The position numbers were made by a program, and so were the translations under genes. Below, piece by piece: positions 23,018 to 37,978 of a stretch of 64,000 bases of DNA; positions within the stretch are counted from its first letter, which is position 1, and each line of letters opens with the position of its first letter. The DNA comes from Dipteris shenzhenensis (lineage: Eukaryota > Polypodiophyta > Polypodiopsida > Gleicheniales), in assembly GCA_047967505.1 (NCBI GenBank), contig CM106538.1; one strand, written 5' to 3'. A model generated the notes under the pieces. The model saw only the letters and a list, made by a program, of their open reading frames with translations, did no database searches and was not told the DNA's origin.

Positions 23018-23160
23018 ATTTTGCCCATCTCCAAAGTTGAAGCCTTCACTAAGGCCTACCCACAGCAGGGCAGGCCAAAAAAATCAGAAATTTGCCCATC
23101 CCCAAAGCTGAAGCCTTCACTAAGGCCTACCCATAGCAGGGCAGGCCAAAAAATACGCTT
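23018..23160. repeat. tandem duplication of a ~74-bp unit
   Basis: Two adjacent copies share TTTGCCCATC, CAAAG(T/C)TGAAGCCTTCACT, AAGGCCTACCCA and AGCAGGGCAGGCCAAAAAA. A degenerate third piece (CCTTCACTAAGGCTACC) is seen near 23500. No gene is supported between 22700 and 24350. Confidence 0.75.
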
Positions 23161-24359
23161 CTAAAAATTCTAACAAGTTGAATTTTATTCATGTGACATG
23201 CCAAGAGAGAGAGAAAAAGAAGAGAGAGAGAGAAGAAGAAGGAGAAGAGAGAGAGAGAAAGGGAGAAAAAGGTAGAGAGAGATGGAAGAGGAGGGAGAGG
23301 GAATGTTCAATGAATGCACGTCCAAATTTTAACAAAAATGTGGAAGAGGAGAGAGAGGGAATGAATGCACTTCCAAAAAAGCAAACCCAAGTTTGAAAGA
23401 GATGCTCTAAAGTCCAACACACCAACCAATCAAAGAATTTGAAAGAAAAACACATCTGAAAAATACTAGAAAATATTTTTGGTTTTGAAAGTTGTTGAAC
23501 CTTCACTAAGGCTACCTAACGGCATGCCAAAAACAAGTGTCAATGTTATTTTATTTTATGTATTGAACAAAATATCACTACCGATAGTAGCGAAGAAATC
23601 AAGAGAACTATCCTAATGAACCAAGAAGCGGATCTAGATTCTAATTTTTCATACTTAAAAAATAATTCAACTTAAGAAGATAAAACTTTGAACAACATGC
23701 ATCCAAGAATAGAAGAGTTCACAACAAGCATTTCATGAAAGAAATGTCCAAGAACTTTGAAATTCCAAGACTATGACTAGCTTTTGAGAGAGGAAATGTG
23801 TAGTAGAAGAGTTCAAAGGCATTCAATATGATTGGCTAAGATTATGATGATTTGGATGTCTTATATTGACTTTGAAAAAACTCACTTAGTAAATGTATGA
23901 TTTAATTGCATGGTCAAATTTGAAGATGGTTACACTAGAGTGTTAGGACTCTCATTGTTTGCATTGTCTAAAGGTAGATCTCCTTAAGCATTTAGATTCT
24001 CAATTTCAAGGCAAGAGGTTGAACTAAACTAGCCTAATGCTAAAAAGACCATGATGGATGAGTGACCCACCCAAACTTTGTCGCACATTGTGAATTATGC
24101 TCATGTGTTAGTGTGATCCCTCTAGGTCTTTAGGGAGGATGCCCTCGTAGATAAGTGTACCATAAGGTGCAAACCACTTTTCTATATGTTTGCGCATGAG
24201 GCAATTGATTGCGGTTGGAATTTTAATCTCCGAAGAGCAAGTCCAAATTGGAAACTTGACGACGATGAATCAGGAGTGTGCCGTGGGGAGGGGGTTTGAA
24301 TTGTGTCAAAATCTCGTGGTGCTCTTCTTCAACTACGACTAGGTAGGTAAGGTACGCCA

Positions 24360-24420
24360 TTCGCTCTTATATATTCAGCTCCTCCTCCCATCTCTCCCCA
24401 CATTACTTAGTTACAACATC
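24360..24420 (+). promoter_or_regulatory. candidate core promoter of the OPR gene
   Basis: A TATA-like CTTATATATTC at about 24366-24376 is followed by CT-rich sequence (CTCCTCCTCCCATCTCTCCCC) typical of plant 5' leaders. It lies about 170 bp before the ATG at 24547. Inferred from motif and position only. Confidence 0.5.
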
Positions 24421-24546
24421 TTTCATCACAATATTAGAGGTTGCTTCGACATTAGCTCGTTAGCTGAGCTATCTTCTTCCCTGCTCCATACACCTCCTCC
24501 TCCTTCATACATCTCACTCCTCCTCCCTCCTCCCCAACTCCTTACT

Positions 24547-26256
<1,710 letters not shown>

Positions 26257-26267
26257 TGGAGCTACAT

Positions 26268-26515
26268 CTTAATAATCTAAAATAAGATAAGAAGCAGGCT
26301 CCCTCAAGTTTAAACTTTGCTACTCTTGTTGAGCGAGCTCTTAATAATCTAAAATAAGAGGCAGGCTCCCTCAAGTTTAAACTTTGCTACTCTTGTTGAG
26401 CGAGCTCAAGCTATGCTATAGTACATGTTTTAATCTTTTTCTTTAAAACTTTGCTACTCTTGTTGAGCGAGCTCAAGCTCTGCTATAGTACATGTTTTAA
26501 TCTTTTTCTTTAAGG
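26268..26515 (+). repeat. double tandem duplication in the OPR 3' region
   Basis: A roughly 70-bp unit (TTAATAATCTAAAATAAG ... GTTGAGCGAGCTC) occurs twice, at about 26270-26341 and 26342-26407. A second, overlapping unit (AACTTTGCTACTCTTG ... TTTTTCTTTAA) also occurs twice, at about 26386-26450 and 26446-26514. The repeats begin right after the stop codon and would lie in the 3' UTR. Confidence 0.85.
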
Positions 26516-26821
26516 AAAAGCAGCTAGAGATGACTCCTTGTTCCCTTAGCAACGTACCCACTTGAGAAGTAGTGCTCCTTCAAGTGTTAACGGATAAGTC
26601 CTTTCTCTTTGGTAGCGTAGGTCTCGAGCATATGTGCCTCTCATAGTGGACCATGGGTGTAAATGGGTGGGTGAGTGTGCGATTTTTGGCCTGCCCTCTG
26701 GGTAGCCTTAGCAACGATGCAATGTTAGGAAAGCAGAAACTAACATTTCTTGAAATTTTTGGAAGTGCATTTTTCCTATTGGCTCTTCTTCATTGGACTT
26801 CAATGGAGACTTTAAAGGTTT

Positions 26822-26823
26822 AC

Positions 26824-26865
<42 letters not shown>

Positions 26866-26919
26866 CCCTTCTTTATCTCCTCAAGTCTTCTTATGGAGGA
26901 TCTCCACCTTTATCCCACC

Positions 26920-26962
<43 letters not shown>

Positions 26963-28035
26963 CTTTATCTCCTCCAGTCTTCCTCTACACCATTTCCAGT
27001 GGATTCCTTTTTGCTTACTTTTTTTATCTTGGGCAGGCCTTACGAATGATTGAATATCATTCACCTTGTTAGTATTAGACAATATGTTGGACTCTTCTTC
27101 ATTGGACTTGAATGCAGGCTTTAAAGTCTCTTTCTCTGCCTCTCCCTCTCTCCCCTTCTTTGTCTCCTCAAGTCTTCTTAGAGGGCCTCCCCATGTTGCA
27201 GATGAAGCTAGGGAGGCCACCAATTCAGTAGGCAATGCTTACCTTCTATCTGCCTTCCCCCGTTCGGCTGTTGGATATTTTGGACAAATCCTCTAGGCTA
27301 CACTAGGTGGAACATGCTTTGTAGGTCTCCACCACATTGGAGATGCCTTTCTCCCCCACTAAAGATGAAGACTTATAGCAATAAATGCCCCATTTTATAG
27401 GTTGAACCAGTCCATCAACCAAATACTGGCCTGGAATTCCAGAAATCCAAGCCTCTAGCCTAGCAGTCCACTGCCAAGAAAACTCCATCGTTCAACATTC
27501 TAGTACACCCATAGGGATTATCCTGCTAGTGAGGCTTCCCCAACGCCACTAGCTAGTGCGGGGAGGTCCTCTTATTAGGACACCATCTCCACCTTTTCTC
27601 CCTTCCCCCCCCAAACCTACCTCTCTCTCTCTCTCTCTCTCTCCCCTTTATCTAGTGGAGTATTCCTCCACACCATTTCCTTTTTGTTACAGTAGGCAAC
27701 CTTGAAGGAAGTTTTCATTTTCTAAGCAGGGTAAATTTTAACAAGCAATGATTAGAGCTTAAGTCTAGATGATTGGGCTATTTTTTAAAATTCTAAAATC
27801 CCACTATGACATTTGGGCGAATAATTTCAAAATCAAATGTTGAAGTGTAGCTTCTGGGCGAATAATTTTGAAGTCAATTTTCCAAATGTATACTATAAAA
27901 ATTTATCTCATTACTTAAGGAGTCTACATTAATTTTTACAAAGTGATAGATACGTTCATGTACCCAAACATAATTGTGTGATTCTATAATTCATTTGCAA
28001 CTTTTGTGAACTCTCTCTCTCTCTCTCTCTCTCTC
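26822..28035. repeat. cluster of (CT)n microsatellites
   Basis: CT runs occur at about 26822-26862, 26932-26960, 27619-27643 and 28013-28035. The flanks of three of them share CCTTTATCT, TCCTCCA and ACACCATTTCC blocks, so the cluster grew by local duplication. A C-rich run (about 26918-26930) is included. No gene is supported between 26520 and 28290. Confidence 0.85.
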
Positions 28036-28497
28036 AAATTTTATATAGACAACACCCAAGGTGCCATCTTGTTGAATGCATGTTTCTAGTTATGCAATGC
28101 ACATGACTAAAAAAATTCTCAATATTCAAACATCTGATCATTGATGTGTTTGCTACCTTCCTAGAAACCAATTTTTGATTATCTTAGCACTTATTTCTCT
28201 ACCCATAACAATGATTATGACACATAAATTTATTCAAAAAGAGGCTATGCCCCTTAGATTGTTGACTCAATTGCACCTTTTCCATTTTTATGTTTAAAAT
28301 TGCCTCTTTGTTGCATGTTGTCATTTTTACATACCACTTAATTAGTGCAAGCCATGAATCATCATACATCAATAAGAAAAACTTTCACCTTCAGCTTGGA
28401 TCTTGTACAAATTTTAAATCGAAAACTTGTGAAGCACTTCCTAGCACATGTACAAAGTACATATATCAACTAAAGAACTGCTAACAAGATTTTCATA

Positions 28498-28621
28498 CAA
28501 TCCTTCCTTTGCTTTTGGAAATGGGTATCTTAGCTCGTCATGGTACTTTTGTAGTAGATCAATCCTTCCTTTGCTTTTGGAAATGGGTATCCAAGCTCAT
28601 CATGGTACCTTTGTAGTAGAT
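28498..28621. repeat. 61-bp tandem duplication
   Basis: Two adjacent copies of CAATCCTTCCTTTGCTTTTG...GTAGTAGAT differ at only a few positions. Nothing coding is supported here. Confidence 0.85.
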
Positions 28622-28744
28622 CAAAGTAAGTGTCCCTGCAACAAAAGAAAGACATCTTTGACATCAGTTCACCTTCCCACAATGAAAAGGGACAATTGGG
28701 GTATAAAACCATGTACTCATTCAACTAATTATTGTTCTTGTTAT

Positions 28745-30045
28745 GATAACATATGTGAGGAAGCCCTAAAATGACAAGGAGAAAGACATGGGGGAAAGAC
28801 AATGAAGCATCATGCCTATTATTCATGTCCAACTCTGCTTTGTCGCAATTCAAATTTACACTCTAGCCAATACCATTGCTCATAGTGCCTTTCTCACACC
28901 ACCGCATGGCTTAAAGCAGTGCACTTGATTATGTTTCCCTTCTACAATACACATCATGATATACAAAAAATAGTCATACTTGCTGCAAATTCTGCAAAAT
29001 TTACCAAAAAATGAAATGGTTCATAAAGCATCATGCAACCTTGCATATTGTCATAATGGGAGTGACACATACGAGAAGTATATACCAGATTTGAGTCGCG
29101 GATCTTACACATGGGGAGAAAAATAGTGTCTGCTTCCATTGGGCATATTTGGACCTCTCACAACTGCTGTGTCATGTTGTTCCAACTCCCGATTTCAAAT
29201 TTCATTGTTCAATGTTTGCCTCCTTCAAGACTACCTTCCCACATGGAGCTTATGTTGATATGTCCCCCAAGACTGCGACTTCTACTACATCATCAGGGGT
29301 AATGTCGAGGACAATTGAAAAGTGGATGCTGCAAGTCCTAGTTCAAGAAAAACCACACAACCAATATGTCAAACAAATAAGAACAACATGAGGCCTAGCT
29401 AATTAATCTGAATAGATCCATCTCATGACTACCTGTCACGTGCACTGATGACACACTGGTAGCTGAGCCCAGGTTTCACCTCCAAAGGGTGTTCCTAGAT
29501 GGTTAACCATGAAGGGATCTGGGAAAATTGGTATTTTACTCCCTTCTAGGAAGGGTGCTAGAAGGGAGTTCCTAGGCAGCCTCCATGTAGCAAAGTGTTG
29601 GCAGACTACTCCCTTCCCTTCTACACTACACATCATGATACGCATAGCAACTAGTTATAGTCACATAAAAATTTACATGATATTAATCAAACAACAAATG
29701 AGACCTTACACAATAGCATAATAGATTATGATTCATCATGATGAGAAGAAAGAAGAGAATGATGTGTAGAGAGGCAATGAAGAATCATACCTGCAATTCA
29801 TGTTCAGTTCTGCTTTATTGCAATTTGGACATATACTCCATCCAACACCATTGCTCATGGCCATTTATCATAGCCGTGTATCCAATACACGATTTTATGC
29901 TCTTGTCCAAAGCAGTCCCTTTTAAACTACAAATCAGGGAACACATAGCAAATACCTATAATTGTAGCAAGTTCTTCATAGCATTAATTGTGAGAAACCC
30001 AAACAACAATAGCACAATGCATCATCATTTATTCCACATTGACAT
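28745..30045. repeat. diverged local duplication of ~300-400 bp blocks
   Basis: The blocks at about 28760-28990 and 29620-29890 share, in places, GGCAATGAAGAATCAT-like, CATGTCCAACTCTGCTTT-like, CACCATTGCTCATGG-like and CCCTTCTACA-TACACATCATGATA segments. No gene is seen in 28625-30290. The shared order is not strictly colinear. Confidence 0.5.
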
Positions 30046-30289
30046 TTGAATTACAAAATTACCTTGAGGGTACACCACCCAAAAGTTTTGTGCAATATCC
30101 AGCAACTGTAGATCTCAGCTCCTACAACATATAGTACTTGCCTATATTTTAAAAAGATAAGATCAACATTTTTATTTTGCATGTAATATCCATCAAAAGC
30201 TCTTACAACCATTTCCTTGAGAGTAAAAAACATAAAGATTTGTCCAAAATAAGTGCAAACATGAACTCCTAGAAAATATAGTAATTGAA

Positions 30290-30665
30290 TTTATTTCAAC
30301 TAATACTACTACTAGCTTTTGTAATACTAAACGTATTTGTGTTAGTCTTATACTAACTATAGGCCCATATTAACACTAAGTCTATTCAACTTGTACTGAT
30401 TAGATACTAATTCAAACTAATTGTATCTAATACTAACATTTAAACTGCTAACTATATTTGATATAAAAAAATAAATTGTTCTTACTTGTTCCTAACTATT
30501 ATGAATTGTTCTAGTTTTGGACTACTGTTCCTAACTATTCTAAATTGTTCCAAACTAAGTGTTCTGGACTGTTCTAAACTAATACTAATAGTGTTAGATA
30601 CTGTCAATGCTAGATATTTGGTGTTAGTCTTATACTTATACTAACCTAACTATTACTAATTCTGA
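30290..30665. repeat. degenerate ACTAATACTAA-type tract, left of the hAT remnant
   Basis: AT-rich sequence is made of recurring ACTAATACTA, TAACTATT and GTTCTAAACT words. Similar tracts lie at 39420-39730, 40210-40356 and 47660-47880. Between 30665 and 30913 nothing further is seen. Confidence 0.65.
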
Positions 30666-30913
30666 ATTTCTGATAAATCTCTCTTGCATAGCTTGATAGA
30701 TATAACTCCCTCTTTACTAAGGTCTACCCATATGAATTTGAAAATGAGAATAATAAAGCTTACCAGTTAAAATAAGTAGCTCATGCAATATTTAGGAGTT
30801 AAACCAAAAATATTGCAAAAAACAGGAAGTGGAGATCACCTTGCAAAACAATAGAATAAAGTAAGAGACTGTACCACAAGCAATGAAATCAAAGAGGGAG
30901 ACCATCAGCAACC

Positions 30914-32550
30914 CTAAACCTTGAAAAGCATAAAAACAAGATAAGAGAGTGTGCCAATAAGAGAAGAAACAAGCAAGTGAAACTTGCCAGAAAATTTGTC
31001 ACAAATTTGGAAGCTTTGGACATGCTCAAATGCTCTTTCATCTTGTAATGCATTCTTGTTAATAGTCCTTCTATGACAATTTGAGTCCCATAAAGCATAC
31101 GCCTCCTCAAATGGAAATGTGCTAAGGTCATGTTTGGTAGTATACAATCTCAAACATGTATCCAAATTCTTTTCAAGTCTATTTCGCAAGTTGTTCTTTA
31201 TGAAGGACAAGCTACTAAACACCCGCTCATCTTCCACTGAACCAAGAATCATTGTTTGGCATAGATCAACAAGCTTGAAGTACTCAGACATTCTCTCCTT
31301 TAGATATAAGTTTGTCTCTAATTTCCTCCACAATCTAGTCATGGATCCAGGCTTTGATGGTTCTTCTAGCTTGCTATATTGCTCCCACATAGTCTGCCCA
31401 AAGATGCCTGACTGATTTATGAGCTCTTTGGGATAGATTAATGCATTCACTCTATTGTCATTCAGCTCCACACTTTGACCAAATTGATTTGAAATGACTT
31501 GAACTTTGTTAGTGAAGTCAATCATCAATACTCTTTTGTCTTTTTCATTGTTCCAATACATGGGGTGAACAATTGCAAATGATTCAAGGAGTTCATCTTT
31601 AGGAAACCGTTGTTGGATCTCATCAACTAGAGTGGCACACACAGAAATAAGCTCTTTCCTAACAAAGCTTATGAGTTGTGGAAAAGTTGACTGTTTGACT
31701 TTTCGATGCTTTTCAACTCCCTTCACCTTTCTCATGAGATGAAGTTCTATCAATTTTCCTTTTGACTCCATGCACAAACATCCTTTTTGATTATAGCATA
31801 AAAAGCTATTCTCATTCTCAATATCCAAACTAGTATTCCATTCCTCAAACCCTTTGCTTGAGAAGCTTGAGCTTTCTCCATAGAGGGTAATTAATTGCAA
31901 GCATGCGAGCTTTCGTGCTACAGTATACTCCATAATGTAACAGTCCCGTGCTTGTGCTGTTTTTATTAGATGATTCATCTCTCATAACATTGGAAGTAAT
32001 CCACCAAGATATAAAAATGTTTCTGCATCACTAAGGAGATTTAACAGCCTTATGGCCTTTTCTCGCCCCTTTCCCTTCTTTAGAGCAAGTGCATGCACAG
32101 TCCCAATGATTGATTTATATTCTTCATATAGGCGTTGAACTGGACCAATGAGTGAAATGCACCTGGTATCAACTTGCTTCAAGAGCTTCTTACCTTGGCT
32201 AACTCCTTTTGCAAACACCTTAAACTGATTGAATCTTTTAGGACTCCTTGAAAAAAAAGCATATGCTTTTCTCACCAAATCCTCTATCTTCTGCACACAA
32301 TCAAAACTTTGGAGAATCTTATAAGCCAAGTTTGTACGGTGAGCCATACAATGTATGCCAACCATGTAAGGAGCATAGAGCCTCTTCAATTGGACACAAA
32401 ATCCAGCTTGAATCCCATGCATTACCGAACATCCATCAACACCCACACATATAATATTTTGAGACAAATCTCTCAAGCTCATCCCACCATTTGTTGTCAT
32501 GCTTTCAATTAGCAACCTCAATATAGCATTTAAAGTCGCACTACATTCCA
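30914..32550 (-). pseudogene. hAT transposase, C-terminal two thirds (3' fragment)
   Basis: Read leftwards, the frame carries GVDGCSVMHG (second catalytic-Asp region), IHCMAHRTNLAYK (the C-x2-H insertion-domain motif of hAT) and, near the end, the hAT dimerisation region (GSVEDERVFSSLSFIKNNLR, then LRLY...FPFEEAYALW). One TGA at 31982-31984, probably from CGA, interrupts it. The protein is missing its middle: the first catalytic Asp region is absent, lost at the junction with the copia element at 32551. The other fragment is at 37979-38867 on the same strand. hAT enzymes cut and paste their element by a DDE mechanism. Confidence 0.88.
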
Positions 32551-32783
32551 CTATCCTTATCTACACTAGTTCGTGGCTCAGTTAGTATGACACCTTAGTT
32601 AGTTGAGTTTGGTTTGAGACCCACATATAGGGTTCTTCTATTTCTTTGTACTTGAGTTCTTTTGGCTTACACAACTAAGAAGAGGAAAACTGTTTTCAGC
32701 CTCCACCTTTGTGTGTATTCCCCCATTGTGATTGTGAGAAAGCCTCAAGTGAGACTCCTTCCCTCTCTCCCACTATCTTCACA
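32551..32783 (+). repeat. truncated 5' LTR of copia family 1 (233 of 352 bp)
   Basis: Matches the last two thirds of the LTR at 37627-37978 and ends TATCTTCACA just before the primer-binding site TGGTATTAGAGCC at 32784. The first ~119 bp are missing, and the left edge abuts hAT coding sequence. No target duplication can be read. Confidence 0.88.
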
Positions 32784-33307
32784 TGGTATTAGAGCCTTGT
32801 TCGTGGTAAGGAGCTGAAGAAAGCAAACCAAGTTCGCAGTGTCCTGGTAAGAGGACAAGTGTTGCTTTCCTTTTTCGAGTTTGGGAGCAAATCTCTGCAG
32901 GTAGCACAGCTGGAAGTGCAAGAGTGCGCCCTTCGCTGTGTGGTGAGAGGGCATTATATGCTGCGGGTGAAGGCGAAGCCCTCGGTGACTTTATTTTTTT
33001 GATTCGAGGTCATTTCGGGGCCCGTTTTGGAGGCGGAAGTTCTCCGCAGGTACTCAGAAAAAGGCCCTGTTTTTGCTGTGCGGCCACTGTTCTGCAGGTC
33101 AGTGAAAAGTTGCCGCAGAAATTGCATCGTATGCCTGTGCGCAGAGACATTGGGAGTTGCATATTCATGCTTGTTGCCTGTTGATGCAAAATCGTCACTA
33201 GGAAGTGACCGTGTGGTGAAATACCACTTTCGTCAGTTTTGCAGATCTACCCGTGTGAGGCAAAAGCTGTGTTTTTGCAGTGATAGAATATTTTGCAGTG
33301 TTCTGTA
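32784..33307 (+). other. primer-binding site and leader of copia family 1
   Basis: TGGTATTAGAGCCTTG at 32784 (one change from the usual TGGTATCAGAGC) starts a ~520-bp untranslated leader. The leader is shared in part with 16640-16901 and with the leader of the element at 40566-46051. Confidence 0.8.
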
Positions 33308-36300
33308 ATGGCATCTGATTCTCTTTCACAGATTGTCGCTGAAAAGCTTGACAAGAACAACTTACAAGCATGGAAGTTTAGAATGATGAATTTCCTTATG
33401 GGAAAAGGCTACTGGGAGTTCATTACAGGAAATGAAGAAGAACCAGTTCTTCCTAATGTTCCCAATCAACAGGAAATGCAAGCATTTAAAGGATGGCGTG
33501 AGAGAGCCAGAAAAGTTATGTACTGGCTGTCTATCAGTATTTCGGACTCCATGATTGTGCATATTCAGGATGCAAGTACGCCAAAGGAGGCATGGGATAC
33601 TTTGGCAAAAATGTACAGCACAAATATGCAAGCCAGGAAAATGCAGGCTCAAGCAGGAGCTGCACAATGTGCAGAGAGAAAATATGAGCATCAATGACTA
33701 CCACATGAAGGTGAAGAAACTTGCGGATGCACTTGCTTCCATTGGGTCACCAGTGGATGATGACGATTTAGTTTCTGTGACCTTGAATGGTCTAGGAAAG
33801 GATTATGCACAATTCTGGACATCCATTGCCATCCGTGAAAAATTTCCTGATTTTGAGGAGTTGATTGCTCTTCTAATTTCTGAAGAGCAGAGAAATGGTG
33901 GTGCATCTTCTTCAAGAGGAACCTCAAAAGAAACTGTCTTCTACTCAAATGCTGGAAGGGGTAGAGGCAGAGGTAGAGGAGGCCGATCTGGAGGCCGTGG
34001 TAGAAATCAGAATATGCAGCAAACTCAAGAAAACCAGTCCTATGCAGGAGGACGTGGTAACTCTAGAGGCAGGGGGAGCCAAAGAGGCCGTGGTGGATGG
34101 CAGAGAGGCCAAAATGCAAACAGCAATGTTGAATGCTACTATTGTGGTAAAATGGGGCATATGGCTAAAGACTGCTACAAAAAGCAGAATGACATTATGA
34201 ATGGAAAATTGCAGCAAGGCAATTATGCATCCTGTAGTAGACAGGGTGATGACAGAAATGAACATTTGTTTATGGTACAGCATATGACAAATTTTGTGAC
34301 AAGTGCAGAAGAAAGCAATGATGTGTGGTATGTTGACTCAGGTGCATCAAACCACATGACAGGTCATGCTGAATGGATGCAGGATGCAAGGAAAATGGAA
34401 AAACTAGGATTTGTGGAGACTGGTGATGATACTGCACATCCTACTGTGCAGATTGGCAAAATTCCTTTGTCCATGCAGGATGGGAAAAAGAAATACTTGT
34501 CTGATGTATTTCATGTCCCGAACATCACCAAGAACCTGGTTTCTGTTGGTCAAATGGTTGAGTAGGGCTTGCAGGTCAGATTCAATCCTCATGGATGTTT
34601 TGTTGAGGATATGAAAAATAATGGTCACTTGATAGCAAAAGGAAAGAAGAAAGGCAGGATGTTTACGTTGGATGCGGACATGCCTGAATTGAGTGCAGCA
34701 ATGTTTGCACATGGGACCGGTGTAGTTGCAGATATTGATATCTGGCACAAACGCATTGGTCATGTTAATATACAGCGACTTAAATCAATGCAAGCCCAAA
34801 ATATTGTTGCAGGATTGCCTTGAAGGTTGCAGAAATGCACAAGGTTTGTGAAGCCTGTCAATTTGGGAAACAGGCAAGGAAACCTTTTCCTAGGCATGTT
34901 CAAGAGAGTAAAAAGCCATTGGAATTAATCCACTCTGATGTGTGGACTACTAAAGCTGCATCTATTGGTGGCTGTCACTATTTTGTCACATTTATTGATG
35001 ACTTCAGCAGAAAACTTTGGGTGTATTTTATGAAAAAGAAAAGTGAAGTGTTTGGGCACTTCAAAGCTTTCAAAGCTATGGTTGAAAAAGAAACAGGCCT
35101 GCAAATAAAATGCCTAAGGTCAGATGGAGGGGGAGAGTACCTCTCAAATGAGTTTGCAAGGTTCTTGCAGGAGCATGGTATAAAGCAGCAATATTCATGC
35201 AGTCATACCCAACAGCAAAATGGAATTGCAGAAAGGAAAAACAGGCATATTGGAGAGGTATCTCGGGCTATGCTAAATGAAAAAGATCTACCAGATTATT
35301 ATTGGGCTGAAGCAGTTGCTACAGCAGTTTATATAATGAATAGGACTCCCACTGCAGCAATACATGGCATGACGCCAGAGGAGATGTATACTGGTAGGAA
35401 ACCAGATATTTCTCATTTGAAGATTTTTGGTTGCATTGCCTATGTCCATGTGCCAGATGAGTTGAGGTCCAAGTTGGATCCAAAAGCTGAGAAGTGCGTC
35501 TTTATTGGCTATTCTCTGCAGCAGAAAGGGTATAGATGCTATAACCCCTCTACTCGTAAGTTTACAGTGAGCAGAGATGTTGTTTTTGATGAGATGAGCA
35601 GCTGGTGTAAACCAGTAAATGTGATGATTGATGTAGATGCACAAAATGGTAATGCTGCACAGAATTCACAGCAGTAATCACAAAATATCAGTGGACCTGC
35701 AGTGTCCTCTAGTAGTGGTTCACATACCTCACCATGGACAGGTAGATTGAGATCAGAAGAATCTCCTCAAAGCAATGCAGATAGTGGTACGCAGGCATCA
35801 CGAAAAGAAAAAGAGAAGGTAGATCAGCCCATGTTTGATGTGAATGCAGGTCACTCTTATGTGGATGGTGAATCGAGTGGCTCAGAGCAGAGCATTGATG
35901 ATGAGTTGGGTATTCCTTCTGTTGTTACACCTGGAGTAAGGAAGACCAGGGATGTTTTGAGAGCACCTGGAAGTGAGCCTATTTTGCGCAGGTCTACTAG
36001 GGTTAGGTATCCTGTGGATAGGCTAAAATATGATGGATTTACAGCCATTCACTATGCCTATATGGTCAAAGTGATACAGGAACCAGAACCCACTTCTTTT
36101 GAGCAAGCCATGGGAAATGAAAAATGGGAGAAAGCCATGGATGAAGAAATGGATGCCTTGGATGCAAATACTATATGGGAATTGGTGCCTTTGCCTAAAG
36201 ACAAGAATACAATTGGCTATAAGTGGGTTTATAAGATCAAGCACAATGCAGATGGTTCTGTGAATAGATACAAGGCAAGATTAGTTGTCAAGGGGTATGC

Positions 36301-37654
36301 ACAGACATATGGCATTGATTATGAAGAAACTTTCAACCCGGTTGCAAGGATGGCAACCGTAAGAGCAGCCATTGCTATGGCTGCATCAAAGGGATGGTCT
36401 TTTCATCAGATGGATGTAAAGAATGCCTTCTTGAATGGTGATTTGCAAGAAGAGGTATTTATGGAGCAGCCAGCAGGTTATGTTCATGGTATTCATCCTG
36501 AGTTTGTTTGCAGGTTGAAGAAAGCCTTGTATGGCTTGAAGCAAGCACCTAGAGCATGGTGTGACAAGATAGGACAGTATCTTGTCACTATTGGCTTTCA
36601 GATTTCCAAGGCAGATTTCTCACTCTATGTGAGAAAAACAGAGAAAGGGATTATGCTGCTTGTCATTTATGTTGATGATTTGATCATCACAGGTGATAGT
36701 GATGAAGATATCCTTCATGTGAAAATGCTATTGAGGCAGAAGTTTGAGATGAAGGATTTGGGAGAGCTGCGTTATTTCTTGGGCATCGAGGTGATTAGAT
36801 CACCAAGTGGGATACAGCTCTTGCAGAGGTAGTATGGACTGGACATGCTGTCCAAATATGGGATGACAGGCTGTAAGCCTAATTCAGTTCCATTGGAGCA
36901 GAATGTGAAGCTGAGCGCAGATGCAGGTGAGCTTCTGGAAGACCCTACTATGTACGGACGCATAGTAGGAAGTTTGATTTACATGACTATTACCAGGCCA
37001 GATTTGAGCTATGCTGTTGGGTTGGTAAGTCAGTTTATGCAGGCTCCAAGGAAACCGCATTTGGATGCGGCTAGACGCATACTCAGGTATGTGAAGTCCA
37101 CATTGCAGTATGGACTATTTTATGAGGCTCGGGTTCAGATACAGTTGCATGGATACACTGATGCTGATTGGGCTGGTTTTTCTAATAGACGATCTACCGG
37201 TGGATATGTGTTCTCTTTTGGGAGTGCTGCAGTCACTTGGAGCAGCAAGAAATAGCCTACAGTTGCCTTGTCGAGCACAGAGGCTGAGTACAGGGGTGCA
37301 ACAATGGCTGCATGTGAGGTAGCTTGGTTGCATAAGCTACTCTATGATATGCATCAGTCTACAGATGGGCCAGTTGTCATTTATTGTGACAACATGAGCA
37401 GTATACACTTGGCAAAGAACCCAGTCTTTCATGCTAGAATAAAGCACATTGAGGTGCATTATCACTATGTGTAGGAGAAAGTGTTACTAGGTCTTATTGA
37501 TCTAGTTTATGTTAGCACAGAGGATCAGGTAGCTGACATCTTCACAAAAGCATTGGGCGCAGAGAAGCTGCGCAAGTTCAGAGACCTGCTTGGTGTGCAG
37601 GAATTGGGATTGAGCTCGAGGGGGAGTGTTGAGATATCGAGCTCCACTCGCGAT
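33308..37654 (+). pseudogene. copia family 1 gag-pol, full length but broken
   Basis: ATG at 33308 opens Gag (LDKNNLQAWKFRMMNFLMGK). A one-base insertion near 33646 shifts the frame. Then come the RG-rich stretch, zinc knuckle CYYCGKMGHMAKDC (near 34135), protease VDSGASNHM (near 34335), integrase (HSDVWTT, RSDGGGEY, QQNGIAERKN), RT (MDVKNAF, YVDDLIITGD near 36668) and RNase H (TDADWAG, STEAEYRG). In-frame stops are TAG at 34563, TAA at 35675, TAG at 36830, TAG at 37253 and TAG at 37472; the first four sit at Gln positions of the intact relative. A small deletion near 34820 also shifts the frame. The whole element lies inside the hAT gene. Confidence 0.93.
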
Positions 37655-37978
37655 ATGCCAGGGTGACCGTTGTGCATTTATGTCACCGACTTGTTAGCTA
37701 CAGATGCGGTTGGTACACCGCCCATGAATAATAGCCGGATGACAGCTATCCTTATCTACACTAGTTCGTGGCTTAGTTAGTATGCCACCTTAGTTAGTTG
37801 AGTTTGGTTTGAGACCCACATATAGGGTTCTTTTATTTCTTTGTACTTGAGTTCTTTTGGCTTACACAACTAAGAAGAGGAAAATTGTTTTTAGCCTCCA
37901 CCTTTGTGTGTATTCCCCCATTATGATTGTGAGAAAGCCTCAAGTGAGACTCCTTCCCTCTCTCCCACTATCTTCACA
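37627..37978 (+). repeat. 3' LTR of copia family 1 (352 bp)
   Basis: TGTTGAGATATCGAGC...TATCTTCACA is preceded by the polypurine tract GAGCTCGAGGGGGAG. It is the reference copy for the family 1 LTRs in this window. The right edge abuts the N-terminal hAT fragment. Confidence 0.92.

Noticed and set aside
22931-23396. Short Lys/Glu/Arg-rich frames near the GA repeats
   Set aside because: Translation of purine microsatellites and of the 74-bp tandem unit.
31119-31415. Plus-strand frames across the hAT and copia genes
   Set aside because: Shadows of well-supported genes on the other strand.
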